64,000 bases of DNA from Chromobotia macracanthus (Eukaryota; Chordata; Actinopteri; Cypriniformes; Botiidae), in assembly GCA_036877525.1 (NCBI GenBank), contig JAZGTH010000063.1, positions 1,722,501 to 1,786,500 on the forward strand, in the 5' to 3' direction. Positions 1-12,251 of this stretch are shown piece by piece (the first letter of the stretch is position 1; the number at the start of each line of letters is the position of its first letter). Made by a program: the position numbers and the translations under genes. The notes below the pieces were generated by a model that saw nothing but the letters and a program-made list of their open reading frames with translations, was not told the origin of the DNA and searched no databases.

Positions 1-47
1 AGAATGACAAAATTCTTAATTTGTGGGTGAACTATCCCTTTAAGAGA
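1..47. repeat. Edge of a fish short inverted-repeat element
   Basis: The window opens with gtgggtgaactatcccttta, the terminal sequence of a very common non-autonomous element in fish genomes. A fuller copy lies at 35674-35949. Only one end is inside the window. It sits in an irag1 intron, just left of the last visible exon. Confidence 0.5.
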
Positions 48-85
48 AACTGCTAGCAAGCATGCAAAAGCACACATCATGATAC

Positions 86-3000
86 CTAGCTGCACGGGTG
101 CAGAGAGAGAACTGCTTCTCGAAGGTCTCGGAGATGAGGAGGGTGTCGGGTTCGGGGAGAGAGCTGCAACCGAAACACTCTGTTAGCCATGTTTGGACAT
201 CATGGATTTAAACCCTGAATCTGTCTTACAGCAAGCTGTGAACGTGCTTGAGTCCGTTTTTTGTAGTCTGTGTGCAGGATACAGGAGGAATTTTGGCTCC
301 TGACTAAGACATTAGTAGACAGGTGGACGTGAACATGGTGTTCAGACTGATAAAAGCAAATCACAAGTGCTAAACAAGCAGAACTTGCTGCAAACATGTT
401 GCAAAACTTGCAACAGAAGTGCACTTAGAATGTCTATATGTCTAAATTACTCTGACTAGAACAGCAGTTTCACATGCTTAAATAACTATTTGAACAACTT
501 TACAGTTGAAATGACAGATATTAGTGAAGCAGCACTTGAAAATTACAAGTTGCACACTTCTGTAGAATGCCTCATCACATATTAAGCACTTTTATTACAA
601 GTGCATTACTGTACACTCCATTTATTACACTTTTTATTTTCACAAACTGAGGTAAGAGTCAAAGCATTTTCTCTCTTCAGGGTGAAATCATATTTTATCA
701 TTTAGATGTGCTTTTTCATAGCTCAGGAGATTTAATACAGAACTTTGTTATGTTTCATTAAAGTGTCAACTTTATCTTTCTTGTTTCTAATAAAACTCTT
801 CGGGAGAAATTAAAAGAGACAAATGAGACCATTGTTGATATATGGGAAGAAAACAGTTCTAAAGCTGATCTGGATTCCATTGCTCAGATTATTTGTTCTC
901 TGAAGACTTTAAGGAGAAATATTTGAGCTCATACTGAACTCTTTTACTGACTTTTGATTGATGGACCTTCACATCTGGGGCAAATATGAGCACAGTTTGT
1001 GACACTTGTCAGATCTGGTCTGAAACTCTAGAGACACACATGCAGGTTCTGTTTGTCAGGAGAATAATCAGAGAAGCAAAGGTCTTTCTCTTCATTTAGA
1101 TGTCTGTAAAGACTGACTGCTGTACCTGTGGGGGAGTCTGTGAGGCTGCAGGTGGAGCGCCGCCCCCGGCGCAGCAGGAAACGATCACTGACTTTCTTGG
1201 CCTCCTCCAGCAGCTCCAGATTCTTCTGACGATCTTCCTCAGATAACTGCAGCTCGGGAAGCTGATCCTTCACTAAATCTATTACATGACCCTCATCATC
1301 TGAAACACAAATACATACAATCACAGCACAACTGTAAGCGACCCAGATTTAGTTCCTCAGCCCCGACCCTATACCTTTACTTACATGCCTTCACTGCAGG
1401 CCCCCATAATTCATTGCTTCAAAGTAAATCAAAATGCATTAAGTTTAGTGATATAACAAGTTTAACACTGCTCATTTCACAGCTCTCTGGAATACTTGAT
1501 TGTGATTGGTTGATTGCAACATACGGTGATAAAATATTTTCATTTACGACTGTTGAACTGTATAGCTGATCGATGTTCAATCATTGCAGTCAATTTCAAA
1601 CACAGCTGTGCCAGATTTAGCTTATATTACTCCACAGTCCAGCTGAATGTACATCATCTCTTACACATTTATTCTGAAGGCTGCTGTTGTATCATATATT
1701 AAGCTCTACAGGCCCAGAGTGAATTTGAAAACATGGTCTTGTATGAATCAGTATGACAGAACACAGGAAGATGGGGTGGAACATACCCACTGTGGTGATT
1801 GGACCGGAGGTGGTGTTCCGGGTGAGACGAGGTCTGGGGCTATGTGGTCTAAAACACATTCAGAACATTATATCAATGCATTCTCAACGTAACACTTTAC
1901 ATTTAGCTAAAATTTCAGCTTTCCTAACAAGCAAACTGAGGAACACAGCTGAAATTAATGAAACTGTTTATGAAGAACTTTAAGTTCATCAGTACCTTGC
2001 TTTCTCTACAGGACAGCTCTCCTGTTTGGTGACTTGTCTGGGGAGAACAATGGCTGGTGGACTCACAGTCACATTTAACATCTTGCTTTCAACTGGTGCG
2101 TACTGCAAGAGAAACACAAGTTTGCATCACTGACTGGCTGAAATGTTTGGTCACATTCTTAAAATTATGAAGTTATGAAACAGACACAGAGCTGAAAATA
2201 TCCTGCTGGATGGTCAAATTTAGCATCAGTAAATCTCATCATGACTGTTTGTGTCTCAAACCAGTTAGAACAGCTAGAAGGTAGATGATGTTAAAATGAC
2301 TTAACACACACAACTTAAACACACATTAACAAACATATGAGCACTTTGAATAATTTTACAACCCTATAGCTATCAGCCCTGAGACTGGAGTTTACATCCA
2401 TCTGGACTTAACAGCAGCTCCCTCAGGACATACCAGCTCAAAACTCTCTTCTTTATCTCATGGGAAAAATATCATGCTGCAATAACATCCACTTTAATAG
2501 CGGAAGCAAAATATTAGTCTTTGTAAAAGTTCAATTACTCTGCTCTGTTTTCCCCTCAGAACTGCCATTTTATTATGAGTTGATTCTGTAACTATAGGAA
2601 CAACTGACCTGGTTTTTATTATTTTTTATTATTTTATTAGCTTTATGCATAAAAACACATTTTTATACACTTCTTTGATGCAGAGACTGCAAATTGTAGT
2701 TAAAGAATCACTCTGTTATAATATTCAGAAATGTACACAATTCAAGAGTCACATAATTCAGCACTTTTGGTTGGATGAAGGTCTTTTGGATGCTGTTTGG
2801 TTAGAGGCAGGACCTTCATTTGTTGTCTCTTTATTCTGGCATTAGATTACTGAAGTTTAATATGATTTTAAAGACAGGACTTATCTCAGCCTCAACCTTT
2901 TATGAGTCCCTGCATGAGCGTATTGTGCTCACTCAATAAAAACATGACAGATATAATGAAACCAGCTTTGATGTTCACACAGTCTGTGGTCTGCAAAAGA

Positions 3001-6000
3001 AGATATTATGAAACCAGTATTTTCATATGCACATTCTAAAATCTGATTTTAAAAGGTGGATGTTGGGTCATCCATATAAGGGTTGCCACAAATCTCCAAC
3101 CACAAATGTTATAGACCAAAAAATGACTTCTCTCCTCACAGAAATGTCATAATCCTAATCTAACACTAACAGCTTTAATCTAACACTAATAGCTTTAATC
3201 TAACTTTAACAGCTTCAGATTGGAGATCGTCTCTACAGTTAGACATTTCCTACTGATGGTTAAATATAAATCTGTGACAGGTTAACTCACTGTGCAGGGT
3301 GAGTCGGGCTGGTTAAATATGAATGTATGACAGGTTAACTCACTGTGCAGGGTGAGTCGGGCTGGTTAAATATGAATGTATGACAGGTTAACTCACTGTG
3401 CAGGGTGAGTCGGGCTGGTTAAATATGAATGTATGACAGGTTAACTCACTGTGCAAGGTGAGTCGGGCTGGTTAAATATGAATGTATGACAGGTTAACTC
3501 ACTGTGCAGGGTGAGCTGGACGTGCTGTCAAGATCCTCTGGAGAATCCTCCTCTTCCTCAGGCAGGGTAGGCATAGCAGGGGTGAGGGGGGGCCGAGAGC
3601 GTGTGTGGGGGAAGATAAACGGGGCGACAGACTCTGTCCTGACAATGTGAGCTCTCTTTAGATCACAGCGTGTGGCCTGACATACAGCAGAATTGTTCTC
3701 TTGGTCCTACATAAAGAGCACGCACACAATGAGAATACATAAAACACCCTCATATAACCATGCCAACTCAAATCAACTCTCACAACCTGAGAGTAAATGA
3801 TGATTGAATTTTTTTGTGTGAACTATTAATTAAACCACAATGTGAGATTTGCTTATACATAGAATTTTTCTCCTGCTGCCTTCTGTCCTATCACTGAGTC
3901 TGATCTCATGTTTCTGCTTCTCACAGACTTGAGCGGAAACTGTTCAGCAAAATAACATTTACTGATGGCATCTCATACACAACAACACAAATCCTACAGT
4001 CAGGAGCACTGACAACAAAAACGCATCATCTGCAAGAGTCATCAGGAGAAGCAAAACAGACTGAACGCAGAAAAGAAGAATGCACTAATCCTGCCTGTGA
4101 GTGGTTAAAGATTTGATTTAAAATCTCGAACCCAAGACCAAGATTCAGGTCAGAGCACAAACGCATCCTAGAGCTTTGAAGCTATGTTCAAAATACACTG
4201 CTTCAGTGAATTAATTACTAATCCCCTAGCAACATCCTAGTCATTACCTAGCAACCACTCAGAATGCCTCAGTGACCACCCAAAATCGTTACATTAGTCC
4301 TAAATAACTTTGTTTAAAACTGTTTTTTGTATGTTTCTGGCTTTGTTACGCCAACATTCAAAGTTTATCTTGACATACTTTACTAATTATTTATATTACT
4401 TTCAACAATAATCTCTACCATAAACATCTGAAAATGTTTCATTAATCCATCAGATTAAAATGGCACTGATTCACGTGTGTGAAGCCGTTTGTCTGTTGTA
4501 TAAACAGCTCTGCCTGAGATACAGAAACAGAGAGACTCCTCCAGTCCCCCAGAGGAACTCATTCTGTGTTCCATTAAATCATTCTCATTTCATCTATTCT
4601 CGGCTTCCTGTTAACCCAAACAAAACAGAGACAATTTCAGAGAAAGCAAAGCTATTTCAGTGAATGTCATATAAGGAAAGAAAACCTCGCAGTGTTTGTG
4701 TGTTGTGAAGAGACCACCAGAGAACTCACAGTCCAGTTATTATACTGGAGCACAATGATACAGATGAAAATACAGCTCACACAGCATCAGCAAATAAAAC
4801 AGACTTATTGAACAACGAGCTGAAAAACACAACAAACTACATTTGGACATTTTCTGAAGAACATTGCTGTACAGTTACTACAGTGTTTATGTAGTTATAA
4901 GGCCTCTGCCATGCAGTTGCTATTGTGTTTTAAGTGCTTCTGAGTATATTGCTACAGGGTTGTTAGGGTGTTCTGTGTGGTGTGGGTTTACTGACCCAAG
5001 TCAAAAGTCATCAATTTAATGTAAAATCTGTTTTTTACTTCATCATATATCAGGTAAAAGTCATAGATCAGTTTTGCTGAAATAAACTTGAAACTCAGCA
5101 TAACATCACATCGGAGGTTTTCTGATACTACAGATGGGGTTGCTCACATCTCTAACCCTTTTGTCCAAACAAACGTGAGCAAATCTTAAAATGAATGGAA
5201 GCACTTAAGTGTGCCATTCAACTCCTACTGGTTCAGCTCTCACGTCATTCTAAAATGCTCATAACACCTCTGCTCTCTTAACTGGGGGTCTGTGAGGACC
5301 GAAACTCTGGGAAGAAAACATCCCATAAATGGGAAAAGCATTCTGTGAATCGTGCAGGTAAAATAAGAAGAGTCTAAAGCTTTCTTTTATAAAGGGAATG
5401 GATTCCAGAGGGGTAATGGGAATAAAAGGAAGGAATTCTCCATGTGTTTTCATCAACAAATACATCCAAGACGCACAGTTCTTTTTGGACGTGGAATCAA
5501 ACAGGGTTCAACAAACGGTCTGATGATGGTTGTAACTCACCCCAGAGAGATCAGAGGCCTGGACGCTCTGATTCTTTGATGGATCTGAGCCACTTGTTTT
5601 TGGTTCCTCTCGAGTCTCACTGCTCCCTGTCCTTGCTTGACTCTTTCCACTCCTCTCAGATTCCTCTTGGCTCCTCCCACTGTAATTGGATTCCTCGTGG
5701 ATCTCCTGACTTCCCTCTTGACACTTTGCAGGATCCTCAGAGTCAACTGAACTCAGCTGTGATGAATTGAATGTTTGGTTATTCCCACTGTTCTCTGACC
5801 TGAAGGTTTGTCCCTGGTTCAGAAGTTTTAAGACCTCTTTCCTATCACTGTTCTCTGACTTCCAGTATGAGCTCCTCTCAGATCTTTCACTGGCCTCTGA
5901 CGTTGATGGAAAGATCTCATTGTTTGTTGACGGGTCTGACCTTAGAATAAATGAATAAACAATTCACTTGAGAAAGCGTGTTTATCAAATCCAGAATGGC

Positions 6001-7417
6001 ACTTTTTTTGCAACATAATGACAATTTCACATTTTCTGGAGCTGGTTCTTTAGCATGTTGCTATGCAGTTCTGGGTGGTAACTAGGTGTTTTTTTACTGG
6101 CCTTGGTGAGAGATAATTTTACATAATAAAAAATAATCCTAAGGCTTTTTTATAACCTCTAACCCTAACTATTAAAGACTATTAAACTCTTCTTTCTCCT
6201 TATTATAAATGGGTTAGGGTTAGGGTTATTTATCCATGCATTTCATTTGTGTCCTCTTAATCTTTTATTAAAAGCATTAACCTCCCACCCCCCACAAAAC
6301 GATATCTCTTCTCTGAATGCTGTATGTCTCTCTCCGAGGGCGGGACTATATTAACTGTCCAGTGGCCAGGCAGTTTCTATCCCTTCAACTTCCAACAATC
6401 CAAACCATTCCTGAAGAAGGAAATAAAGTGCTGTCCTATGTTTTTCTCATCCAGAAGCTGCTTCACTCAGATATGCCCCACCATAGGGTAGAAAAGACAT
6501 CACAACTTCTGTTTCATGGTTTACTTTAACAGTAACACTTGCCTTAGCAATTATCACATATATACAATGCACATAAAAATGCAAATATCTAAAGCAACTA
6601 CAGAACTACTGAAGCAAAACAATGGTGGAAAGAGACATTTCCTATTGCATTATTACAGAAGAATGTGCGCTTGTTAAGCTCTGACAGGTGGGATTTTCAG
6701 TCCACACTAAAAGGGTTTTTTATGTTACAGTTAAGAGAGAAAGTCATGTACTGGGGCTGTGATGGGTGACAGTATAAACTGTGGTGTCCCTGCACACTGT
6801 CACCCCATGTCAGACGGTCTCTGTGTGAGGATTTTACATAAACACACAAAAGCCTCGTCCTGTAAAAAGAACAGGAATGTAAACACTGACCCAGCTACAT
6901 TCTCCTGCGTGTGCTCCTCACAGCCCGGTGCGATTGAAGGTTCTGGTAAGAGACTTGCACAGGCGGTAGAGACACTCTCAGCACAGGGTGAAGCAGGAGT
7001 CTGCTGACTGCTCAGACACACAGGTAAAAGACCTGATGAAGAGGAACCAGTATTACTGCTTCATCTGATTCAAATAAGAGGGAGAGTTATAAATTCAAGT
7101 AAATTTATAACTTGATTCAAATAAAGGTTTCAGAGGCGGGGCAAGTTACTACATTTTGACAAGACAAAGCATTTCTGTATGTGCGCCAATGAACTGTTCA
7201 TAATAAAACCAAAAACATGAACCACTAAGAGAAATCATAGTGGGATATTTATGTTTATTAAATGAATTGAAGTGGACCCAAGCTGAGACCATGCTGGAGC
7301 TATAGTTAGCATTCAGTTATTACCTGCAACAATCTCAGAGCTTCTGTCACAGTTGAGGCAAAGATCAGACGAAGCAGGATCCTGACCTGAGGACGGCACA
7401 TCCGGGTTTCCACTGAC
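86..7417 (-). CDS. irag1: irag1 (mrvi1), 5' coding exons, partial
   Basis: IRAG1 is an ER-membrane protein that binds the IP3 receptor and is phosphorylated by cGMP-dependent protein kinase I-beta, lowering calcium release (family knowledge). Exons read on the minus strand, in transcript order: 7324-7417, 5541-5935 (or 5940), 3503-3706, 1996-2102, 1787-1833, 1126-1299 and 86-163. Phases join cleanly. Recognition rests on GHVIDLVKDQLPELQLSEED followed by LELLEEAKKVSDRFLLRRGR (exon 1126-1299), the preceding SPPAIVLPRQ segment, MPTLPEEEEDSPED (compare mammalian MPHIPEDEE) and the Ser/Pro-rich SPNPTPSSSP exon. Exon 5541-5935 is about 130 codons, Ser/Glu-rich and poorly conserved. The coiled coil and C-terminal membrane anchor lie beyond the left edge. 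The true start is not identified: 7417 follows an acceptor, so at least one exon lies upstream. An extra exon near 6905-7010 (frame CLSSQQTPASPCAES) is possible but does not fit the phases. Confidence 0.85.
3156..3218. repeat. 21-bp tandem repeat, three copies
   Basis: Three consecutive 21-bp units beginning taatctaacactaacag, with a few substitutions in the second and third copies. They lie in an irag1 intron just beside the 53-bp array. Confidence 0.75.
3257..3514. repeat. 53-bp tandem repeat carrying a splice donor
   Basis: About five copies with a 53-bp period; the anchor gacaggttaactcactgtgc starts at 3276, 3329, 3382, 3435 and 3488. The last copy overlaps the 3' end of irag1 exon 3503-3706 and supplies its donor (ACA|gtgagt on the minus strand). 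The four intronic copies repeat that donor. Each also has an AG acceptor 18 nt upstream of it, giving candidate microexons at 3291-3308, 3344-3361, 3397-3414 and 3450-3467. Confidence 0.9.
4205..4290 (-). repeat. Dispersed GTTGCTAGG-type repeat, inverted
   Basis: Contains ccctagcaac, cctagcaaccactcagaat and related phrases. This is the reverse complement of the ggtggttgctagg family also seen at 4896-4985, 6046-6095 and 9886-10010. Such short, internally repetitive blocks are frequent in fish introns. Confidence 0.45.
4896..4985 (+). repeat. Dispersed GTTGCTAGG-type repeat
   Basis: Degenerate phrases ccatgcagttgctattg, gctacagggttgttaggg and tgttctgtgtggtg belong to the same family as the block at 9886-10010. 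It lies in an irag1 intron; no coding potential was seen. Confidence 0.4.
6211..6228. repeat. Short interstitial telomere-like repeat
   Basis: Three TTAGGG-type units (gggttagggttagggtta) preceded about 45 bp earlier by the inverse ctaaccctaac. The inverted arrangement suggests the ends of a small palindromic element rather than a telomere fusion. Confidence 0.5.
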
Positions 7418-9885
7418 CTAAAAAAACACAATACACAGATCCTCAGCAATGCATATAATGCAGATAAACCCAGGAAAAAAGAATCTTTCCTCTGCTGAAG
7501 CGCATGTTTGTTATCTTATCAGAACAGTCCATTCATAACATTACTGGCTTTTAAAAATGATGAAATCAAGGGGATTTTGACTGACAGTGACAGTGTCCCA
7601 TAGTGCTGTGTGGAAGAGATAATGATGTTAAAATGTCAGAACAACCTCTTCCATCACAGAAGAGCACAACTCACAACTCTGTATACTGGCATGTTTGTAT
7701 CATGCCTTGTGAGGTCTTCACTAAAAACAAACATTCACAAACACACACGCACAAACATCATTCCCTATTTAAGTTGGGAGCTGATGATCGTGCCTGTCAA
7801 TGTTGTGATTTCTGACTGATAATGAGATCCTATTTTTTAGGACAGCAGTGAGACTAAACTGAGAACAAGTGGAGACCATTAATTAAACCTCCTGTTTCTC
7901 AGATTTGTCTCCTAACCATCCTGAAAGAGCAACTTCTGTGCTGTAAACAAAAATATTCCTCAGGGAGCAATAATGCCAATGACATGTTGAGCTGTGATGA
8001 TGCATGTTCGAGTCTGGCCTGCAACCTTTACTGATTGGTTCCACAGGGTCATGCATTGCTCTGACCTCTTTATCTTACATTTATAAGGACATGACAAACA
8101 GAAAATTAAGTTTTTCATCTACAACAGATGCTAGACTTAATTTCACTGGTCCAGCAGCGCAGCGAGGCAAGGCTGCGGGAGAGCTGCCGCATTATCCCCT
8201 GCTGAGCGTAACACGCAGATGAATACTGCAGTGTAATCCAATCACCCTGATTATTTCCTGCCGGTGATGAGTCTGTGCTTGTGAGCTCTCTCTCTCTCTC
8301 TGGTCATTGTGGATGGTCTTCTCATTGACCGCAGTTATTTTTAGATAGCCTTTGGCTCTCCTCACTGAATTTGGGTAAAATGACAGGTCCCTCTGGATCT
8401 GACGATTTAAGCATTGCCTCACAGCAAAACCTCTGACATGGCTTCAAACTTCATGAGAAAGTTAGTGCCCTGACCCCAGCCACCCCCAATCTGTTACGCA
8501 AGACAACAGCGTGGCAGATTTGTTTAACATTTGCTTGTGCCAGAACAGAACGGAAGCACTGGCTGTACAGTCACCGTTAAAGATAACAGGAAATGGACAG
8601 AGCATTTGAGAAACCAAAGAATTAAATGCAAAGACAGTGAAGGTTCAGGTGATCACCAACACCACAAATACTGCCAACAGCAACAAATGTTCCAAAGAGC
8701 ATCTCGTGTGTTTTACTGGAAGTGTTTGCACAAGGAAAGGATTTAATATGAGGTCAGTCCTGAGTTTATTTACTGGATCAGTGACCTACAAACAGTGCAG
8801 AATCTAAAAGATTTTACATTGTCTTTTAAGATTTTGAGAAAATTTCAACCAATTATTTCCAGATTTCAAACTGATTTTGAATCTAACACTTTCAATGTGG
8901 TCTCAGACTCCCACTGTTTACATCTAAAACTGCAGGCTGATCCAGAACACAATGAATTAATGTGAATTTCAGAATCTCTTACAGGAATTGTTGCACACCA
9001 AAAGTTCATGTCACCATTTTCATACACAAAATCACGTCCAGCCTCCTGAGGAACTACGTTGTGAAGTAGTTCACTCTGGAAAAGCTTCTGCGTCTTTTGG
9101 TCTCACAAGTACACATGCAGAGAAAAGACATGCTCAAACTCTACCTGATTGGTCAACAAGGATGAAAGAAGGCCACTATTTCCTTCAGAACTCTCTCTGT
9201 GTTTCTTTCCTCAAAGCTCCTCAATCTTTAGCGTTCTCTCTTTTCCTCTCTTCGACGTTTTCCCTGCACCAGCCTCTCAGTGACTCCTGGGATCTTTGAC
9301 CATTTAAGGAGAAGGCTTCTTGTGGTTCTCCAGGCAGCTACTGCAGCGTGTGTGCATGCGTGTGTGTGTATGCGAGTGTGCTGTTTTCACTTGATGCTCC
9401 AGTGAGCCACAGCAGAAGAATGACTGTATGTGCTGTGCAGCCTGCGTGTTTGAATCTCTTTCTTCTTTAGTTCTGAAATCTAATGTTGGACTGGGGAAAT
9501 TATTTCGCTTCATTTAACCTTGGCAATGACAGTTATCTACTGTCTCTACTCTAAATGAAACCTAAATATCACAAACAGACAGTCACACACGTTTTAACAA
9601 GAAACATTCTCTGAGCACTTCTGAGAAAACATGAAGTGATGAAGGTGTTTATTTATTGTGTAAATATGCAAATTCTGTGACATCCAGCTGCCCACATTGA
9701 ACCAGTCAGTATGTAAGAGCTGGACCAAGCTACAAAGAATATTAATTTTGTCACCTTAATGTACAGTTGTACATATTTCAGACATTTCAGACACCAAAAC
9801 AAAAAAAAAAAAACAGATTTTTACATTTTCTAAAGAAAATGTTAGTGGAAGTTTGCCAGTACAGAACTAACCATGCTGAAGTGTC

Positions 9886-10010
9886 CTGGGCGGTCGCCAT
9901 AAACACAATGCTGTTGCTAAGGAAATTACTTTTTAGTGCATTGCCATGGTTTTCAGAGGGGGTTGCTAGGAAGTTGCTAAGGTGTTCTGGGTGGTTGCTA
10001 GGCTCTGTGA
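9886..10010 (+). repeat. Dispersed GTTGCTAGG-type repeat
   Basis: Contains ctgttgctaagg, gggggttgctaggaagttgc and gttctgggtggttgctagg, a clear internally repetitive block of the family seen at 4.2, 4.9 and 6.05 kb. Confidence 0.6.
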
Positions 10011-10244
10011 TTTTGCCCTGGGTCTATCCTTCAATGTAAATAATCATTAGAATACATCCTTGACCCTCAGTATGAAGAACAGTAATACAGACACATGCCT
10101 TAAACACCATTAAATTAGAAAAAATGACACATTTTTCAGATGCTATGAGATTTTTTAAAAATATGTTGCATATTAATCATGAAACACCATAATCAAAGTT
10201 AAAACACTAGAAAATATACCTAATATAAAAGCATTTCCTATTAC

Positions 10245-10269
10245 CTGGATGCTGTGTTCCTCTGCTCTC
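10245..10269 (-). CDS. Candidate 25-nt irag1 microexon
   Basis: On the minus strand a pyrimidine-rich acceptor (tgtttctgtacag) is followed by 25 nt and a good donor (CAG|gtaata). Read with one base completing a preceding codon it encodes RAEEHSIQ and ends in phase 0, which fits the phase-0 entry of the irag1 exon at 7417. Support is splice signals and phase only, so it could be chance. Confidence 0.3.
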
Positions 10270-11707
10270 CTGTACAGAAACAAACCACCTGTTTGAACAC
10301 AGCAAAGACAGATCACACTTATTTGCAAGTCACGGATCCGTCATGCAAATGCAGTGTTAAAATGCACATAGAACAGTCAGCCATCTACCAGCATGACGCA
10401 CAGGGGGCGGGGCTTTTGATTGACAGCAGAGTTTTCAATACTTCCATGAGACTCTCTCTCACCCTGCCTCCATATCTAAGGGCAACAATAACCTGGCAAC
10501 CATTTACATGAGGCGCTTGATCCTCCAGCTGAAAGCACTTGGCTAACTGTAGGCTCATTGTTTTATAGCGTTTGCAACCTTGTATTAATTAGACAGCAGT
10601 CCTGCAGTTGCAGAAATGTGCATTCTGCATGCAACAAAGATCAGTTTATGTTTAAAATGCGTAAGATGTTCACCTTAAAACCACTCAAACAATCAAAGCA
10701 ATGATCAGCTTTCAGATCAGCTTTTTTTGGTGCGGGTTAAAGCCAGTTCTCTATAAACAAGAGCCCGTTCGTTTCATTCAATAGTAATCACAGACATTTC
10801 AGCTTGCAGTGCTTTAGAAGAAAACAAGCTGCAGGATTCACAGAAGAGTGTTATTGATTTAGACTGTTGTAAGGAGAGCTTTTTAAAATGATACATACAG
10901 ACCAACATTCTGATTAAAATATGGGAAACAGACAATGTTTATCGTGCTTATATAATGCATCTAACTTTGTGATCACTGTCGTAATGTCTAATCCTGGTGA
11001 GGAACAAACATGCTAAACAAATAAATGTAAACATAATTCCTTAAACAATGTCACAGGATGTTTTAGAGGCTCAAAAGCAAATGTTCCCATGAATGAAAAA
11101 GCTTTCCCTGTCAGGTGAATAATCTGATGCATTTAACCTCTTTTTTTTATAATCTTGCTCAGCTGGTTCTGTGCACCTGCTTAAAGCCCCAGTATATTAA
11201 CATTTAAGATGTTGCACTTTGGTATGATCTAATCTAGTCAGGCTGATTCATATTATACACTGACGTACATTGTTGACTTCATATATTAAGTATTGAGCTG
11301 AGAGATTGTTAACTGTGTGTTGTTTCAAAAAAACAAAGGACTACACTTACTGTTATCTCAGTTATAGAGATAAGCCCTGAAAAATATATGTTAAAGGCTG
11401 GCAGTGTGCTCAGTGATATTTATGGTGTGTCTGTTTCACTTCACTTTTGACTTCTCATTTGGTAAGCAAATGAAACGCTATTCAGCACCCGGGATGTTAG
11501 CAGAAAGACAGATGGTGTGATATGCCAGAAAAGTATCAAATACACACACACATATGCATCCTGCATTTACTTATGATGCAGTGTGTTCTTGTGAACTCGA
11601 TTACTTTGAATTGGAAACAAGCAGCAGCTGCACTTGAGCTGAAGCCACAGAGATCCCTACAGACCCAGCAGGAATACACACACACTCTCTGCATGTGAAG
11701 AGCAATG

Positions 11708-11762
11708 AACAGTGTATGAACAGTGTATTAACAGCGTATTAACAGCGTATGAACAGCGTAAG
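11708..11762. repeat. 11-bp tandem repeat, five copies
   Basis: Five units of the form aacag(t/c)gtat(g/t), period 11 bp; the last unit ends aag. Differences are single-base substitutions. Confidence 0.8.
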
Positions 11763-12078
11763 CAATGCCACTTAATTCTCCTCAATACTATTGTATTTTA
11801 AATCATAAACTTCATTGCTACTGTATGGTATAATGACAAAATATAACTACACACTAAAACGCTTATTTTACCAATATTTCAGCACAAGCCTTTAGTCTAT
11901 TAAATAGTGTAATGTGTTTATCAGTACTTAACTTATAGTGCAAGCTTTATTGTCATTTATATGAGCATGTAAATATCCTTTCCTATAGTTAGGATGTGCC
12001 CAGTGTGTGAACTACACCACAGAGGCCTTTACAGGGCCCCTCTGTGACAACATTTCCTGAGACAACATTACCTGTCAT

Positions 12079-12084
12079 TTTATT
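12079..12084 (-). terminator. Possible polyadenylation signal after candidate terminal exon
   Basis: AATAAA on the minus strand, about 25 nt beyond the TGA at 12109-12111 of the candidate terminal exon. It would give a very short 3' UTR. It supports the KASH5-like gene ending here, but such hexamers are common in AT-rich DNA. Confidence 0.35.
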
Positions 12085-12108
12085 ACACACTTTAACAACA
12101 GTGACATT

Positions 12109-12251
12109 TCATCCATCAAATAATACCATTTCCTGTTGAAAGGCAAACAAGGGTTTCTGGAGCGATGGGCTCTGGGGTAAAACAGGAAGTGACACCCACT
12201 GAGCTGCAATCCAGCAGAGAATTAGACTCCACCCATCTCCCACCACACCAG
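12109..12251 (-). CDS. Candidate terminal exon with hydrophobic segment (KASH5-like gene)
   Basis: Follows a strong acceptor (tcttctacatctcag). Entered in the phase left by the donor at 12675, it reads 46 codons to a TGA. It carries a moderately hydrophobic stretch WSLILCWIAAQWVSLPVL followed by a 22-residue tail. If used, the total coding length (2163 nt) is an exact multiple of three, giving about 720 residues with a C-terminal membrane anchor, the layout of KASH proteins. However, the tail lacks the terminal proline motif of classical KASH peptides and the segment contains Trp, Gln and Pro. An alternative is that transcripts skip this exon and join irag1 downstream. Confidence 0.35.

Larger units (their letters stand above)
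7418..12108. other. Intron or intergenic stretch between irag1 exons and the KASH5-like gene
   Basis: No ORF with recognisable protein content was found here on either strand apart from a possible 25-nt irag1 exon at 10245-10269. The stretch holds a short CT run near 8288-8302, a GTTGCTAGG-type repeat at 9886-10010 and an 11-bp tandem repeat at 11708-11762. irag1 first exon(s) and promoter are probably in this interval but could not be placed. Confidence 0.5.

Noticed and set aside
5444..5770. 108-codon plus-strand ORF
   Set aside because: It is antisense to the Ser-rich irag1 exon, which has proper splice sites and phase; the plus-strand frame is a shadow.
6211..6228. Interstitial telomere or chromosome-fusion scar
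   Set aside because: It has only three units, with an inverted partner nearby, as in small palindromic repeats; too little for a fusion site.
6800..7021. Possible irag1 exon (frame CLSSQQTPASPCAES)
   Set aside because: Composition fits the Ser/Pro-rich N-terminus, but its acceptors enter in a phase that does not match the exit of exon 7324-7417, whereas direct joining to 5935 does.
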